Shown here piece after piece: positions 19,942 through 29,523 of a stretch of 64,000 nucleotides of DNA (positions within the stretch are counted from its first letter, which is position 1; every line of letters begins with the position of its first letter). The translations under genes and the position numbers were made by a program. The notes under the pieces were generated by a model. That model was not told the origin of the DNA, made no database searches, and was given only the letters and a program-made list of their open reading frames with translations. This stretch comes from Nonomuraea helvata (GTDB lineage: Bacteria; Actinomycetota; Actinomycetes; Streptosporangiales; Streptosporangiaceae). The stretch lies in contig NZ_BAAAXV010000001.1 of assembly GCF_039535785.1 (NCBI RefSeq), forward strand, positions 2,914,001 through 2,978,000, read 5' to 3'.

Positions 19942-21951
19942 CTAGTCGCGGTCGTTGCTCACCGTGGTCTTCTGGACCTGCAGGAGGAACTCCGCGTTGG
20001 ACTTGGTCTCCTTCATCTTCTCCAGCAGCAGCTCGAGCGCCTGCTGCATGTCCAGAGCGTGCAGCACCCGCCGCAGCTTCCAGACGATCTGGAGCTCTTC
20101 CTTGCCCATGAGGATCTCTTCCTTACGCGTGCCGGACGCGTCCACGTCCACCGCGGGGAAGATCCGCTTGTCGGCCAAGGAGCGGTTGAGCTTGAGCTCG
20201 GCGTTGCCGGTGCCCTTGAACTCCTCGAAGATGACCTCGTCCATCTTGGACCCGGTCTCGACCAGGGCCGTGGCGAGGATCGTCAGCGAGCCGCCGTTCT
20301 CGATGTTGCGGGCGGCGCCGAAGAACCGCTTGGGCGGGTAGAGCGCCGTGGAGTCGACACCACCCGACAGGATGCGACCGGACGCCGGGGCCGCCAGGTT
20401 GTAGGCGCGGCCGAGGCGGGTGATCGAGTCGAGCAGGACGACCACGTCGTGGCCCAGCTCCACCAGGCGCTTGGCCCGCTCGATGGCGAGCTCGGCGACC
20501 GTGGTGTGGTCCTCGGCGGGACGGTCGAAGGTCGAGTGGATGACCTCGCCCTTGACCGACCGCTGCATGTCGGTGACCTCTTCAGGCCGCTCGTCCACGA
20601 GCACGACCATCAGGTGGCACTCGGGGTTGTTGCGGGTGATCGCGTTGGCGATGGCCTGCAGCACCATCGTCTTACCGGCCTTGGGCGGCGAGACGATGAG
20701 GCCGCGCTGGCCCTTGCCGATCGGTGAGACGAGGTCGATGATCCGCGTGGTGAGGATGTTCGGCTCGGTCTCGAGGCGCAGGCGCTCCTGCGGGTAGAGC
20801 GGCGTCAGCTTGTTGAAGTCGGGCCGGTTGCGGGCCTGCTCCGGGTCCATGCCGTTGACGGTGTCGAGGCGGACCAGGGCGTTGAACTTCTCGCGCCGCT
20901 CGCCCTCGCGGGGCTGCCTGACGGCGCCGGTGACGACGTCGCCCTTGCGCAGGCCGTTGCGGCGGATCTGGGCGAGCGAGACGTAGACGTCGTTGCTGCC
21001 CGGCAGGTAGCCGCTGGTCCTGACGAACGCGTAGTTGTCGAGGATGTCGAGGATGCCGGCGATCGGAATGAGCACGTCGTCGTCGCCGATGACGGGCTCG
21101 CCGCCGCCCTCGAAGCGGTCGCGGCCACGGCCACGGTTGCGCTCCCTGAAGCGGCCCCTGCGCCCGCGGCCACGCTCGTCGTCGTCGCCGCCCCGCTGGT
21201 CACCGCGCTGGTCACCGCGCTGGTCGCCCCGCTGGTCACCGCGGCCGCCCGAGTCGGCGGCGCGCTCGCGCTGCTCGCCGCGCCCGCCGTCGCGGCCGCT
21301 GTCGGCACGGCCGCCCTCACCGCGGTCGCCACGGTCCCCACGGTCCCCGCGGTCCCCGCGGTCACTACGGTCGCTGCTGGAACGGTCGCTGCCGGAGCGG
21401 TCGCCCCGCTCGCGGCGCTCGCCGCGGCTGCGGCGCTCGCGACGGCTCTCGCCGCGCTCGCCCCTCGTGTCGTTCTGTCCGCTCTCCACGACCTGGGCCT
21501 GCTGCTCGACGACCGGCTCCGCCGGGGCGGCAGCGGCGACGGGCTCAGGAGCCGAGGCCACGGGCTCCGCCGGCTGCGCGGCGGGCTGCGGGGTGGCCTC
21601 CTCGGCCGGCTTGGCGCGGGAACGTTCCCTGCGCGTACGGGTGGGGCGCTCGGCGGCAGGCGCCGCGTCAGCCGCGGCAGGAGCCTCGGCCGCCGGGGCC
21701 GGTGCGCCTTCGCCGGAACCGCCACCCTGCTTCTCCTGGATGGCCGCGATGAGCTGGCTCTTCCGCATGCGCCCGGTCCCGCTGATGCCCAGCTCCGCTG
21801 CCATCTTCTGCAGCTCGGGCAGCACCTTGGCGGACAGGCCGGTGCCGGAGCGACGCGCACGTGTGGTCTTGGCCGGTGCGCGGGTGGGGGTGTCGCCGGA
21901 CGCCGGCTCTGCGCCTGATGCGTCGGAGAGGAGTTCGGTGGTGTCGCTCAA
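19942..21951 (-). CDS. rho: transcription termination factor Rho, with large Arg/Gly-rich insertion
   Basis: Hexameric RNA translocase that ends transcription, 669 residues. The N-terminal Rho-N helical domain (about 37-75, [20 protein letters not shown]) is followed by a roughly 200-residue insertion (80-285). This is first Ala/Pro/Glu-rich, then made of RGD, GDQR and similar repeats. Next comes the cold-shock RNA-binding fold with YAFVR (307-311) and the RecA-type ATPase with PPKAGKT (422-428). The insertion is typical of actinobacterial Rho and adds RNA contacts. The start is TTG 21951, preceded by GGAAGGACC; the weak codon and the 457-bp leader fit tight autoregulation, which is inference. 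Confidence 0.95.
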   Translation of the reverse strand: MSDTTELLSDASGAEPASGDTPTRAPAKTTRARRSGTGLSAKVLPELQKMAAELGISGTGRMRKSQLIAAIQEKQGGGSGEGAPAPAAEAPAAADAAPAAERPTRTRRERSRAKPAEEATPQPAAQPAEPVASAPEPVAAAAPAEPVVEQQAQVVESGQNDTRGERGESRRERRSRGERRERGDRSGSDRSSSDRSDRGDRGDRGDRGDRGEGGRADSGRDGGRGEQRERAADSGGRGDQRGDQRGDQRGDQRGGDDDERGRGRRGRFRERNRGRGRDRFEGGGEPVIGDDDVLIPIAGILDILDNYAFVRTSGYLPGSNDVYVSLAQIRRNGLRKGDVVTGAVRQPREGERREKFNALVRLDTVNGMDPEQARNRPDFNKLTPLYPQERLRLETEPNILTTRIIDLVSPIGKGQRGLIVSPPKAGKTMVLQAIANAITRNNPECHLMVVLVDERPEEVTDMQRSVKGEVIHSTFDRPAEDHTTVAELAIERAKRLVELGHDVVVLLDSITRLGRAYNLAAPASGRILSGGVDSTALYPPKRFFGAARNIENGGSLTILATALVETGSKMDEVIFEEFKGTGNAELKLNRSLADKRIFPAVDVDASGTRKEEILMGKEELQIVWKLRRVLHALDMQQALELLLEKMKETKSNAEFLLQVQKTTVSNDRD

Positions 21952-22408
21952 CTAAAAGGTCCTTCCCAGGGGTCGGGCGCCGGTTTCGTTCTGCCGGGCG
22001 TCCCGGAGGTGCTTGCGATCCGGCGGGACAGACCGGGTCGGGGTGCACGCTGCGATCTTCGGCCGCCGCTGTGGACGGTCGCCACTCTTGGGGAGGGGCT
22101 CGTCCAAGCCGCCACATGGCCGTGGCGCGTGGCTGACACCCCCCAGATTGCTGTCGCCAACCAGATGTCGATGTGTCTCGAACGCGCAGATCCCCATCGT
22201 CGCCGCCTCGTTATGAGCCAACCGGGTGTGGGCCAACCGGAGGTGACGGATTCCGGGGAGACAGCCGCGCTGCTCACGCCTCGCGACGTGAAGCATGATG
22301 CAGCGATGTGTGGCTGACAAGCACGCACCCACCAAGGGGGCATCTGGTGCGGCTACCAGCCTAACATCACCAGCGCACACGGCTATTCCCTGAAGGTCTA
22401 AAGAGGCA
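21952..22408 (-). promoter_or_regulatory. long rho leader / thrB-rho intergenic region
   Basis: 457 bp without a convincing gene. A minus-strand reading frame crosses it but overlaps the thrB end and looks random. Rho genes in many bacteria have long leaders at which Rho terminates its own transcription, and this spacing fits. I see a short dyad TCACG/CGTGA near 22282-22299 and a GCCAACCGG direct repeat near 22217-22241, but no clear promoter hexamers and no known riboswitch core. Confidence 0.4.
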
Positions 22409-23317
22409 TCAGCGTGTCTCGGGGAACTGAACGTCCGCACCAATCGGGTCGACGTCCATTTGCTGGATGTGCCAGTCATTACCCACTTCTGGCGCGATCA
22501 AATCCTGCGTATCCGATGTCGAAAACGCAAGAACAGTGGGACCCGCTCCCGAGACGACCGCGGGCACGCCCGCAGCACGGAGACGTTCTACCAGATCCGC
22601 GGTGTCCTGCATCGCAGGCGCGCGATAGTGCTGATGGAGTCGATCTTCGGTGGCCGCGAGCAGAAGCCCTGGCTCCGGCCGCTGGGTCAGCGCTGCGATC
22701 AGCAGCGCGGCCCGGCCGGCGTTGAACGATGCGTCCTTGTGGGGCACGTCCTTCGGCAACAGTCCCCGTGCGGTCTCCGTGGCCAGCCGCGTCGACGGAA
22801 CGACGACGACCGGGCGGATGCGCTCGTCGGGGACCAGTTTCACCATATGCGGCGTCCCCGTGTGGTCAGACCAGGCCACGGTCAGCCCACCGGCCAGGCA
22901 GGGGGCGACGTTGTCCGGATGGCCCTCCATCTCGGTGGCCAGCGCGAAAACCTCGCCGTCGGAAAGTTGTTCGCCCTTAGCCAAATCGCGGGCGGCCAGG
23001 ATGCCCGCGCAGACGGCCGCCGAGGAGGACCCCAGTCCACGCGCGTGCGGGATCCTGTTACGGCAGCGCAGGCGGATCCCGTCGGGCTGGGTCGCCCCCA
23101 TGCGGTCGAACGCCGCCCGCATCGCCTTGACGACCAGGTGCCCCTCGCCGAGATCGACCTCCCCGGCGCCCTCGCCCTCGACGATCACGCGGGTCCCGGG
23201 CTCGTCGGTGAGCGTGGCCTCGACGTCGTCGTACAGGCTCAGTGCCAGCCCGAGCGCGTCGAACCCGGGCCCCAGGTTCGCCGAGGTCGCGGGCACGCGA
23301 ATCTGAACCGTCCTCAA
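22409..23317 (-). CDS. thrB: homoserine kinase
   Basis: A GHMP-family kinase that phosphorylates homoserine in threonine synthesis, 302 residues. It has the N-terminal VPATSANLGPGFDALG motif, the ATP-binding PHARGLGSSSAAVCAG and, near the C-terminus, VSGAGPTVLAF. The start appears to be TTG 23317 with a good GGGAGG ribosome binding site 6 nt upstream. It follows thrC by 22 bp, so thrC-thrB form an operon. In this genome they are split from hom by the glycosyltransferase island. Confidence 0.95.
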   Translation of the reverse strand: MRTVQIRVPATSANLGPGFDALGLALSLYDDVEATLTDEPGTRVIVEGEGAGEVDLGEGHLVVKAMRAAFDRMGATQPDGIRLRCRNRIPHARGLGSSSAAVCAGILAARDLAKGEQLSDGEVFALATEMEGHPDNVAPCLAGGLTVAWSDHTGTPHMVKLVPDERIRPVVVVPSTRLATETARGLLPKDVPHKDASFNAGRAALLIAALTQRPEPGLLLAATEDRLHQHYRAPAMQDTADLVERLRAAGVPAVVSGAGPTVLAFSTSDTQDLIAPEVGNDWHIQQMDVDPIGADVQFPETR

Positions 23318-23339
23318 CTCTGCCTCCCCGTGCTCGCCG

Positions 23340-24398
23340 TCAGGCGAGGTTGAGCGCCGCCGCGGCGGCGTGGACGTCGATGGGGATGACGACGGGCGCG
23401 GGCGCGCCCGAGATCGCCCAGTCGGGGTCCTTCAGCCCGTTGCCGGTGACCGTGCAGACGATGCGCTGACCCGGATCGACGAGCCCCTGCGCGTGGGCCT
23501 GCAGGAGCCCGGCGACGCTGGCGGCGGAGGCCAGCTCGACGAAGACGCCCTCTTCCTGCGCCAGCAGCTTGTACGCCGCCGCGATCTGCCGGTCGGTCAC
23601 CGCCTGGATGACGCCGCCCGACTCGTCGCGGGCCTCGGTGGCCAGCGACCAGGAGGCCGGATTGCCGATGCGGATGGCGGTGGCGATCGTGTGCGGATGG
23701 GCGACGGGCGCGCCCTGCACGATGGGCGCCGAGCCGCTGGCCTGGAAGCCGAACATGCGCGGCCGCTTGGTCGACACCCCGTCGGCCGCGTATTCCTGAT
23801 AGCCCATCCAGTACGCCGAGATGTTGCCCGCGTTGCCCACCGGGATGCAGTGGATGTCCGGTGCGTCACCCAGCGTGTCGACGATCTCGAACGCGGCCGT
23901 CTTCTGCCCTTGGAGCCGGAACGGGTTGACCGAGTTGACCAGCGCGATCGGGTAGCTGGACGACAGCTTGCGGGTCATCTCCAGGCAGTCGTCGAACGAC
24001 CCCTCGACCTGCAGCAGCGTGGCCCCGTGGACGAGCGCCTGGGCGAGCTTGCCCATGGCGATCTTCCCCCGCGGCACCAGCACGGCGCAGGTCAGCCCGG
24101 CGCGAACGGCGTAGGCCGCCGCGGAGGCCGAGGTGTTGCCCGTGGAGGCGCAGATGACCGCCTTGGCCCCCTCTTCGACCGCCTTGCTGATGGCCATGGT
24201 CATGCCGCGGTCCTTGAAGCTGCCCGTCGGGTTGGCGCCCTCGACCTTGAGATAGACGTCGCAGCCCGTAAGAGCGGACACGCGGTGCGCCGGCACCAGC
24301 GGCGTCCCGCCTTCGAGCAGCGTGATTACGGGCGTCTTGGAACTGACGGGAAGACGCTCGCGGTATTCCTCGATGAGGCCTCGCCACGACCTGCTCAT
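23340..24398 (-). CDS. thrC: threonine synthase
   Basis: A PLP enzyme converting O-phosphohomoserine to threonine, 352 residues, the short bacterial form. The PLP-binding Lys62 lies in [12 protein letters not shown]. Further motifs are [18 protein letters not shown] and the phosphate-binding [12 protein letters not shown]. The gene begins at ATG 24398. Its upstream region faces a divergently transcribed glycosyltransferase instead of hom, so it must have its own promoter in the 156-bp gap. Confidence 0.95.
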   Translation of the reverse strand: MSRSWRGLIEEYRERLPVSSKTPVITLLEGGTPLVPAHRVSALTGCDVYLKVEGANPTGSFKDRGMTMAISKAVEEGAKAVICASTGNTSASAAAYAVRAGLTCAVLVPRGKIAMGKLAQALVHGATLLQVEGSFDDCLEMTRKLSSSYPIALVNSVNPFRLQGQKTAAFEIVDTLGDAPDIHCIPVGNAGNISAYWMGYQEYAADGVSTKRPRMFGFQASGSAPIVQGAPVAHPHTIATAIRIGNPASWSLATEARDESGGVIQAVTDRQIAAAYKLLAQEEGVFVELASAASVAGLLQAHAQGLVDPGQRIVCTVTGNGLKDPDWAISGAPAPVVIPIDVHAAAAALNLA

Positions 24399-24462
24399 GA
24401 TGGCTCCCTACCTGCGGTGTTCGGCACAGAGTGTACGGGGTGCGGGAGACCGGCGCGGAGCC

Positions 24463-24481
24463 GTGTCCACCGGCCGGACAC
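24463..24481. promoter_or_regulatory. dyad GTGTCC-N7-GGACAC between thrC and the first glycosyltransferase
   Basis: Perfect 6-bp arms lie 65 bp upstream of thrC and 74 bp upstream of the divergent glycosyltransferase gene, within a 156-bp shared promoter region. This is a suitable place for an operator or a promoter-proximal hairpin. No matching regulator is present in the window. Confidence 0.3.
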
Positions 24482-24554
24482 ATCCATTGGACAGGCGCAC
24501 TATTCAGGAAATTCTCAGCATCTCCCGATAAGGTCTCGGCAGGGGGTCACCACC

Positions 24555-26054
24555 ATGGACGCGCGTCCTGCTTTGAGGCAGAACGACTATTCACCGATAG
24601 CGGCGCCGGAGCTCGGCGCCTGGTCACCCGCCCTTTCCGTGAGCGTGGTGATACCGGCTCACGGCGGGCAGGACAAGCTCGACCTGTCGCTGGCGGCGCT
24701 GGCGGCGCAGACGTACCCGGACCATCTCATGGAGGTCCTGGTCGTCGACGACGGCAGCGAGCCTCCCATCCGGCTGCCCGAGATCCGCCCGGTCAACACC
24801 CGCATCGTACGGGTGCGTGACGGCTGGGGCATCTCCAACGCCGTCAACACCGGCGCCAAGGCCGCCGACGGTGAGATCATCCAGCGGCTCGACGCCGACA
24901 TGGTGCCCTGCCGCGAGCACATCGAGGCGCTGGCCCGTTGGCACCACGTGACGGACTACCTGGTCACGATCGGGATGAAGAAGTTCGTGGAGCCGCCGCA
25001 GGTCACGCCGCGCCAGGTGTACCAGGCTGGACGACTGGGAGAGCTGTTCGACCTGGCCGGGGCCGTGTCGAGCTCCACCGAGGCGACGATCGCGAAGACC
25101 GACGGGCTGCGCAAGAGCCGCAATCCGTATCACGTGTGCACAGGGCCGACCTTCGCCCTTCCCCGGGAGATCTTCCACGCCGTGGGCGGTCTCGACCCGA
25201 CCGTGGCACGCGGGGAGGACACCGAGTTCTCCTACCGGCTGGCCATGCACGGCGTGGTGTTCGTGCCGGACATGGACGCGCAGGCCGTGCACCTGGGGCT
25301 GCCCGCGCAGCACCGCGACAGGGAACGCGCCGTGCGGGCCGTGGAGCCGTACCTGGCGCACCGGATCCCGCTCCGCAGGGACCTGCGCAAGGACCAGGGG
25401 CGGCGGTGGCTGGTGCCGTACGTGGAGATCGTGCTCGACGTCACGGACACCTCGGAGTCGGTGGTGCGGCAGGCGGTGGCGGCGGCGCTGGACGGCAAGC
25501 TGCAGGACGTGGTGGTGACGCTGGTGGCGCCGTGGTCGCGGCTGAGCTCCTCGCGCCGTTCCGTCCTGTCGGATCCGTGCTTCGAGATGCGGCTGATGCG
25601 CGACCTGTTCGCGCACGACGAACGCATCCGCCTGATCGACGAGGCCGCCCCGACGCCCGCTCCCACGCCGTTCCGCTACCGCGGGCCGGTGGACGTGCCG
25701 CTGCACCGGGTGACGCTGGAGCGCATGATCGAGTCGGTGCAGAAGGACCTCACGGGCGTTCTGGTCGTCGACCTGCCCGACGGCCGCACGGCGCGCCTGG
25801 AGCGCACCTCGGCCCTCGGCCGCGCCGTCCTCCTCACCGACCCCGGAGCGGACCTGGACGACGTCATCGCCACCACCCACGGGGTACGCCACGAGGGCCC
25901 GGACCGTTTCTGGCCCGCCCCCAAGCAGCCCGAACCAGTGACCATCCCGGCGCCGCCCGTGCCTGAGCCCGTGCCTGCGCCTGTGACGGTGTCCGTGGCG
26001 CCCACGGAGAAGACGCTGCTGCGCCGCCTGAAGTCCGCCCTCCGCCCCAACTGA
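24555..26054 (+). CDS. glycosyltransferase, GT2 domain plus second globular half (paralogue 1 of 4)
   Basis: A 499-residue predicted cytoplasmic glycosyltransferase. Residues about 25-260 form a GT-A fold: LSVSVVIPAHGGQDKLDLSL, the VVDDGS nucleotide-binding strand, LDADMVP as the DxD metal motif, and GEDTEFSYRLAMHG as the acceptor/catalytic ED region. A second globular half (about 290-455, beginning WLVPYVEIVLD) resembles the same half in three other proteins of the island. A Pro-rich linker follows, then the basic tail LLRRLKSALRPN, perhaps a membrane-surface anchor. All four paralogues share RxND(Y/F), AQTYP-like and RWHH motifs. AGGGGG precedes ATG 24555. Donor and acceptor sugars are unknown. 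Confidence 0.85.
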   Translation: MDARPALRQNDYSPIAAPELGAWSPALSVSVVIPAHGGQDKLDLSLAALAAQTYPDHLMEVLVVDDGSEPPIRLPEIRPVNTRIVRVRDGWGISNAVNTGAKAADGEIIQRLDADMVPCREHIEALARWHHVTDYLVTIGMKKFVEPPQVTPRQVYQAGRLGELFDLAGAVSSSTEATIAKTDGLRKSRNPYHVCTGPTFALPREIFHAVGGLDPTVARGEDTEFSYRLAMHGVVFVPDMDAQAVHLGLPAQHRDRERAVRAVEPYLAHRIPLRRDLRKDQGRRWLVPYVEIVLDVTDTSESVVRQAVAAALDGKLQDVVVTLVAPWSRLSSSRRSVLSDPCFEMRLMRDLFAHDERIRLIDEAAPTPAPTPFRYRGPVDVPLHRVTLERMIESVQKDLTGVLVVDLPDGRTARLERTSALGRAVLLTDPGADLDDVIATTHGVRHEGPDRFWPAPKQPEPVTIPAPPVPEPVPAPVTVSVAPTEKTLLRRLKSALRPN

Positions 26055-26134
26055 CCGGCCGCGCACCACCGCGCGGGGCGGGCCAAAGGGCGCGACACAG
26101 GCGTACAGCCCAGCGGGCGGCGCGGCACAGGCGG

Positions 26135-27781
26135 TCAGCCGCGCAGGCGTTTGCGCAGGGCGCGTTTCATCGTCGTCGACACCACGATACGGAAGCTCTG
26201 CTGGGCGCGGCCGGCGGCGGCAAGCTGGCGGCGTAACGTGCCGACCTCGCGCCGCAGCTCCACCGCCGACTTGCGCCAGCGCTGCGCCTCGTCCCTCCAC
26301 TTGGCCACCTGCGCCCGCAGCCGCTCGGCCTCCTTGGCCAGCCGGGCCGCCTCGGCCTGGGCCTCCAGCCGGGCCCGGTACGCCCCCCGCCGCCCGAGCA
26401 GGGGCGCGGCCTCGGTGGTGAACCCGTACGTCTCGCCCTCCACCCAGGAGACGCCCGCCACCGTGTCCACCACGTCGTCGAGGTCCTCCCCCGGAGTCGC
26501 CAGGATGCGGGCCCTGGCGAAGGCGGACGCGCGTTCCAGGCGGGCCGCGACGACGCCCCGGGACGACTCGTGGAGCAGCACGTTCACCAGGCCCAGGCCC
26601 TCCTCGCGGGCCAGGTCGAGCAGGCGGGCGAGCGAGTCCTCGCCGGGGATCCAGCCGGGCGGCAGGCGCAGGACGAAGGGCACGGCCGGGTCGGCCGACT
26701 CCGTGACGGACAGGGTCACCCGTCCCTCGTACCGGTAATGGCCGTGGACCAGCACCAGGTCGAGATCGGGGTCCTCCAGCGGTGCGCGGTGGTCGTGCTC
26801 GAGGGTGTCCCAGGGGCCGACGAGGAGCACGGACAGGTCGGGCACGGTGCCGGCGAGCAGCGCGTCCACCGTGGCCCGTACCGATTCGTAGCCCGCCGTG
26901 CCGTCCACCGCCACGGTCACGTACGGGACCTTCCACTGCCGCCCGGGATGCCCGCGCAGCCAGCGGTACGACGGGATGCGATCGGCCACGAACGCGTGGC
27001 TTACCCGGTCGATCGGCTGCTTGTCGCGCATTCGCATCGTGGGCCCGAGGTGGTACGCGCGGGCCGCGGGCTCCGGCACGAAGACCGCGCCCACCTGGCT
27101 GAGCCGGTAGCCCATCTCGGTGTCCTGGCCCAGGATCAGCTCGTCGTCCATCAGGCCCGCCGCCTCGACGAGCCCGGCGTTGACGGAGGTCGCGCCCCCG
27201 ACGTGCAGGCTGAACGGGCGCTGGGGGTTGTCGGTGAGGCCGTCGGTGCGTTCGACCAGGTCGACGATCCAGCTGTGCGGCTCGGCGGGCTCGAAGTGCT
27301 CCTCCAGGTCTGGCGGAAGCTCGGCGGGCAGTTCCGCGTCGGTGAACCTGATGTAACCGGTCACGACGAGATAGGGGGCGGCGTGGTGCCAGCGCATGTG
27401 GGCCTCGATCGCACCCGGGGTGAGCACCACGTCGGAGTCGAGCCAGTGGATCACGTCGCCCGTCGCCTGGGCCAGGCCGGCGTTGCGGGCGCTCGCGCGT
27501 CCCGGCTCCGCGCAGACGATCAGGCGCGTGTCCCTGGGACGGACGGAGGGCAGGCGCAGCGGGGGCGCGCTGGCGTTGTCGACGACGACGACCTCGGTCA
27601 GCTCCGCCGGGTACGTCTGCCCGGCGAGCGCGGCCAGCGCCAGGTCGAGCTTGTCCTGCCCGCCGTAGGCCGGGATGACGACGCTGAGCTTGAGCTCCGG
27701 GGTGAAGTCGCCGAGGAGCGGCTCGAGGATCCGGTAGTCGTTGCCGCGTACCCTCGCGGACCCGGCGACACTCGTCGTCAT
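26135..27781 (-). CDS. glycosyltransferase, GT2 domain plus second globular half (paralogue 2 of 4)
   Basis: A 548-residue paralogue of the preceding enzyme. It shows VSVVIPAY-type start (LKLSVVIPAYGGQDKLDLAL), VVVDNASAPP, the DxD as LDSDVVL, RWHH, and the ED motif as GQDTEMGYRLSQVG. The second half begins WKVPYVTVAVDG and contains LPPGWIPGEDSLARLL and ARLERASAFARA. The last 100 residues form a long coiled coil (EAQAEAARLAKEAERLRAQV...) ending in the very basic KRALRKRLRG. The start at ATG 27781 overlaps the stop of the upstream DDDDWYG enzyme (ATGA), so the two are coupled and probably act together. It converges on the first glycosyltransferase, 80 bp apart. Confidence 0.85.
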   Translation of the reverse strand: MTTSVAGSARVRGNDYRILEPLLGDFTPELKLSVVIPAYGGQDKLDLALAALAGQTYPAELTEVVVVDNASAPPLRLPSVRPRDTRLIVCAEPGRASARNAGLAQATGDVIHWLDSDVVLTPGAIEAHMRWHHAAPYLVVTGYIRFTDAELPAELPPDLEEHFEPAEPHSWIVDLVERTDGLTDNPQRPFSLHVGGATSVNAGLVEAAGLMDDELILGQDTEMGYRLSQVGAVFVPEPAARAYHLGPTMRMRDKQPIDRVSHAFVADRIPSYRWLRGHPGRQWKVPYVTVAVDGTAGYESVRATVDALLAGTVPDLSVLLVGPWDTLEHDHRAPLEDPDLDLVLVHGHYRYEGRVTLSVTESADPAVPFVLRLPPGWIPGEDSLARLLDLAREEGLGLVNVLLHESSRGVVAARLERASAFARARILATPGEDLDDVVDTVAGVSWVEGETYGFTTEAAPLLGRRGAYRARLEAQAEAARLAKEAERLRAQVAKWRDEAQRWRKSAVELRREVGTLRRQLAAAGRAQQSFRIVVSTTMKRALRKRLRG

Positions 27782-28851
27782 GCGGCTTCCATCAGCAGGC
27801 TCGGGCGGAAACCTCGCCACTGGTTGACGGCCACCTTGAGGAAGTGGGCCAGCGGTAGCTGCCAGGTGTGCTCGTCGCTGAGCCCTCTGCGCAGGACATA
27901 GCCGAGTCCGTGGGTGCGGTAGACGCGCGCACCGGCCTTTTGCGCCGCTTTCAGGAATTCAAGATCGACAGCCCGCGGTAAGCCGGGAAATCCACCTATT
28001 TCCTGAAATTTCTCTCGAGACACCAAGATCGTCCCACCTGCCACGTGATCGGCCCAAACCTCGCTCGGATACGCCGCTCCACTGGCGAACGTCGTACGCC
28101 GGACCGTCGCCCGTAACGGCTCCAGATAGAAGAACTCCGCCGTCGTCCCCACCACGTCGGCCCCCGAGTACGACAGCGCCATGAACAGATCGCCCAGGTG
28201 GCGGGCCCCGTACCAGTCGTCGTCATCCCATTTGGCCAGGTAGTCGCCGCTCGCGAGGGCCGCCGTCCGGTTGAGCACCTCGCCGAACGGCACGGACTCC
28301 GGCGCCTCGACCCATCTGACGGGCAGCGAGCAGGACTCGACCGGCTCGCGCACCTCCTCGAACCCCACCCCGTGCAGCCCGAGCAGCACCTCGACCTCGA
28401 CGTCCCGCTGCGCCTCCATCTGGGCCAGCGCCGCCCCCACCAGCCTTGACCGCTTGCTTGACATGACAATGCTGATCTTGGGCTTGGCGGCGGGGTGCGC
28501 GAGGCGGCGCAGGCGTACGCTGTGCTCCTCCCTGCGCAGGTCGGCCAGCGAACGCGGGCCGCCGTCGGCCGCGTGAGCGAGCCAGTCACGGTCGGTGAGC
28601 AGCGCGGCGAGGTCGGCGGGCACCCAGGGCGCGGCCTGGTCGGCGGTCATCGGGATCCCGGCCGCGGCCAGGCACAGCAGGCCGTCCAGGGGGACCTCGG
28701 CGGCGGGCCACTCGATCTCCAGGCCGCGGAGCGGGCGCAGCGCCGGCACGTCGGGTGGCTGCCCCTCGACCGCCCAGCCGCCGTCTGACCAGTGCAGGCG
28801 GGCCAGCCCCTTCTCCGGCGTGCGCGCGAAGCCGCAAGGGGTGATGGACAT
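27778..28851 (-). CDS. glycosyltransferase with DDDDWYG motif (short form)
   Basis: A 357-residue GT-A type glycosyltransferase. Residues 1-120 are an N-terminal module ending in LRREEHSVRLRRLAHP. The GT-A domain follows, with ISIVMSSKRSRLVGAALAQM, the metal-binding KWDDDDWYGARHLGDL, HVAGGTILVSREKFQEIGGF, and the end motif WRGFRPSLLM. It matches the C-terminal half of the 31040-33115 protein over its whole length. ATG 28851 has a perfect AAGGAGG ribosome binding site; an upstream in-frame start is rejected for that reason. It is translationally coupled to the GT2 paralogue at 26135-27781. Confidence 0.85.
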   Translation of the reverse strand: MSITPCGFARTPEKGLARLHWSDGGWAVEGQPPDVPALRPLRGLEIEWPAAEVPLDGLLCLAAAGIPMTADQAAPWVPADLAALLTDRDWLAHAADGGPRSLADLRREEHSVRLRRLAHPAAKPKISIVMSSKRSRLVGAALAQMEAQRDVEVEVLLGLHGVGFEEVREPVESCSLPVRWVEAPESVPFGEVLNRTAALASGDYLAKWDDDDWYGARHLGDLFMALSYSGADVVGTTAEFFYLEPLRATVRRTTFASGAAYPSEVWADHVAGGTILVSREKFQEIGGFPGLPRAVDLEFLKAAQKAGARVYRTHGLGYVLRRGLSDEHTWQLPLAHFLKVAVNQWRGFRPSLLMEAA

Positions 28852-29085
28852 AAGCCTCCTTGAGACTCGGTCGGCGCCCACCTTACGCCGGTTTTACTGA
28901 CAAGTAGACCCGTCCACCACATTCGGCAGCCCCTGCGCCGCAGGTGAAGAGGAGATCATTCTCAGTTTTCCTCCAGGAACCTGTGGCACGGTAGGGATCG
29001 GTGTTTATTAAGGTGTCAATAATCCCGTCTTGTCCGTGACGCCTCTGATGTCCGTCAAGCGTTGAACTACGAAAGGTATGCGCGG
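28852..29085. promoter_or_regulatory. divergent promoter region of the glycosyltransferase island
   Basis: 234 bp between two divergent operons. An AT-rich patch at 29003-29023 holds a TTATT/AATAA dyad (29005-29009 and 29018-29022). On the minus strand it also holds a perfect TTGACA hexamer (29019-29014), but the best -10-like TACCGT lies about 20 bp further, which is long. No clear plus-strand promoter was recognised. This gap probably drives both the 26135-28851 pair and the 29086-34785 operon. Confidence 0.4.
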
Positions 29086-29523
29086 ATGCTCTCGCCCCGC
29101 CGACTGGCGGCGACCGCCGCAATCCTTGCCGCTCTGGCCGTCGGTGTGCTCGCCCTGCTCGTCATCGCCGACCTGATCACCCTCGGCGCGGCCGCGGCCA
29201 CGGTGGCCTTCCTGGTCGCGCTGGCGGCTCTCGCGTTTCTCACGCTCACCGTGCGCCGCCTCGACGGCAAGGCGCACCGGATCGACCTGCGGATCAAGAA
29301 GTACGAGGCGGAGCTGGCACGGACCACCACCGCGCTGAAGAAGATCGAGACCAGGCTGGACGTCCTGGTGCAGGCCGTCGAGGACTCGGCCGCGCGGCGG
29401 GCCGACGACCTGGGCGCGATCCTGGCCTCGCTCGGGGAGGACCGGGTGAACGCCATGGCCCGGGCGCGAGAGGTGGAGGAGCTGCGCGACGAGGTTCGCG
29501 CGCTGGCCAGGGACTCCGTATGA
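29086..29523 (+). CDS. small membrane-anchored coiled-coil protein
   Basis: A 145-residue protein of unknown function that opens the plus-strand glycosyltransferase operon. Two adjacent membrane helices (about residues 8-30 and 33-55) are followed by a charged coiled coil of about 85 residues (DLRIKKYEAELARTTTALKK...). ATG 29086 is chosen because GAAAGG lies 9 nt upstream; a TTG at 29062 is also in frame. Its stop overlaps the next glycosyltransferase start (ATGA). The topology and coupling suggest a membrane scaffold that could recruit the coiled-coil-tailed glycosyltransferases. This is inference. Confidence 0.75.
   Translation: MLSPRRLAATAAILAALAVGVLALLVIADLITLGAAAATVAFLVALAALAFLTLTVRRLDGKAHRIDLRIKKYEAELARTTTALKKIETRLDVLVQAVEDSAARRADDLGAILASLGEDRVNAMARAREVEELRDEVRALARDSV

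Noticed and set aside
21952..22479. 175-codon minus-strand frame in the rho leader
   Set aside because: It overlaps the end of thrB, has no ribosome binding site and has an amino-acid mix unlike neighbouring proteins. Treated as leader.
24624..26936. 770-codon open frame antisense to two glycosyltransferase genes
   Set aside because: Composition is Arg/Gly/His/Pro-rich with no motif, and it runs opposite to well-supported genes. Long antisense frames are expected in DNA with such high third-position GC.
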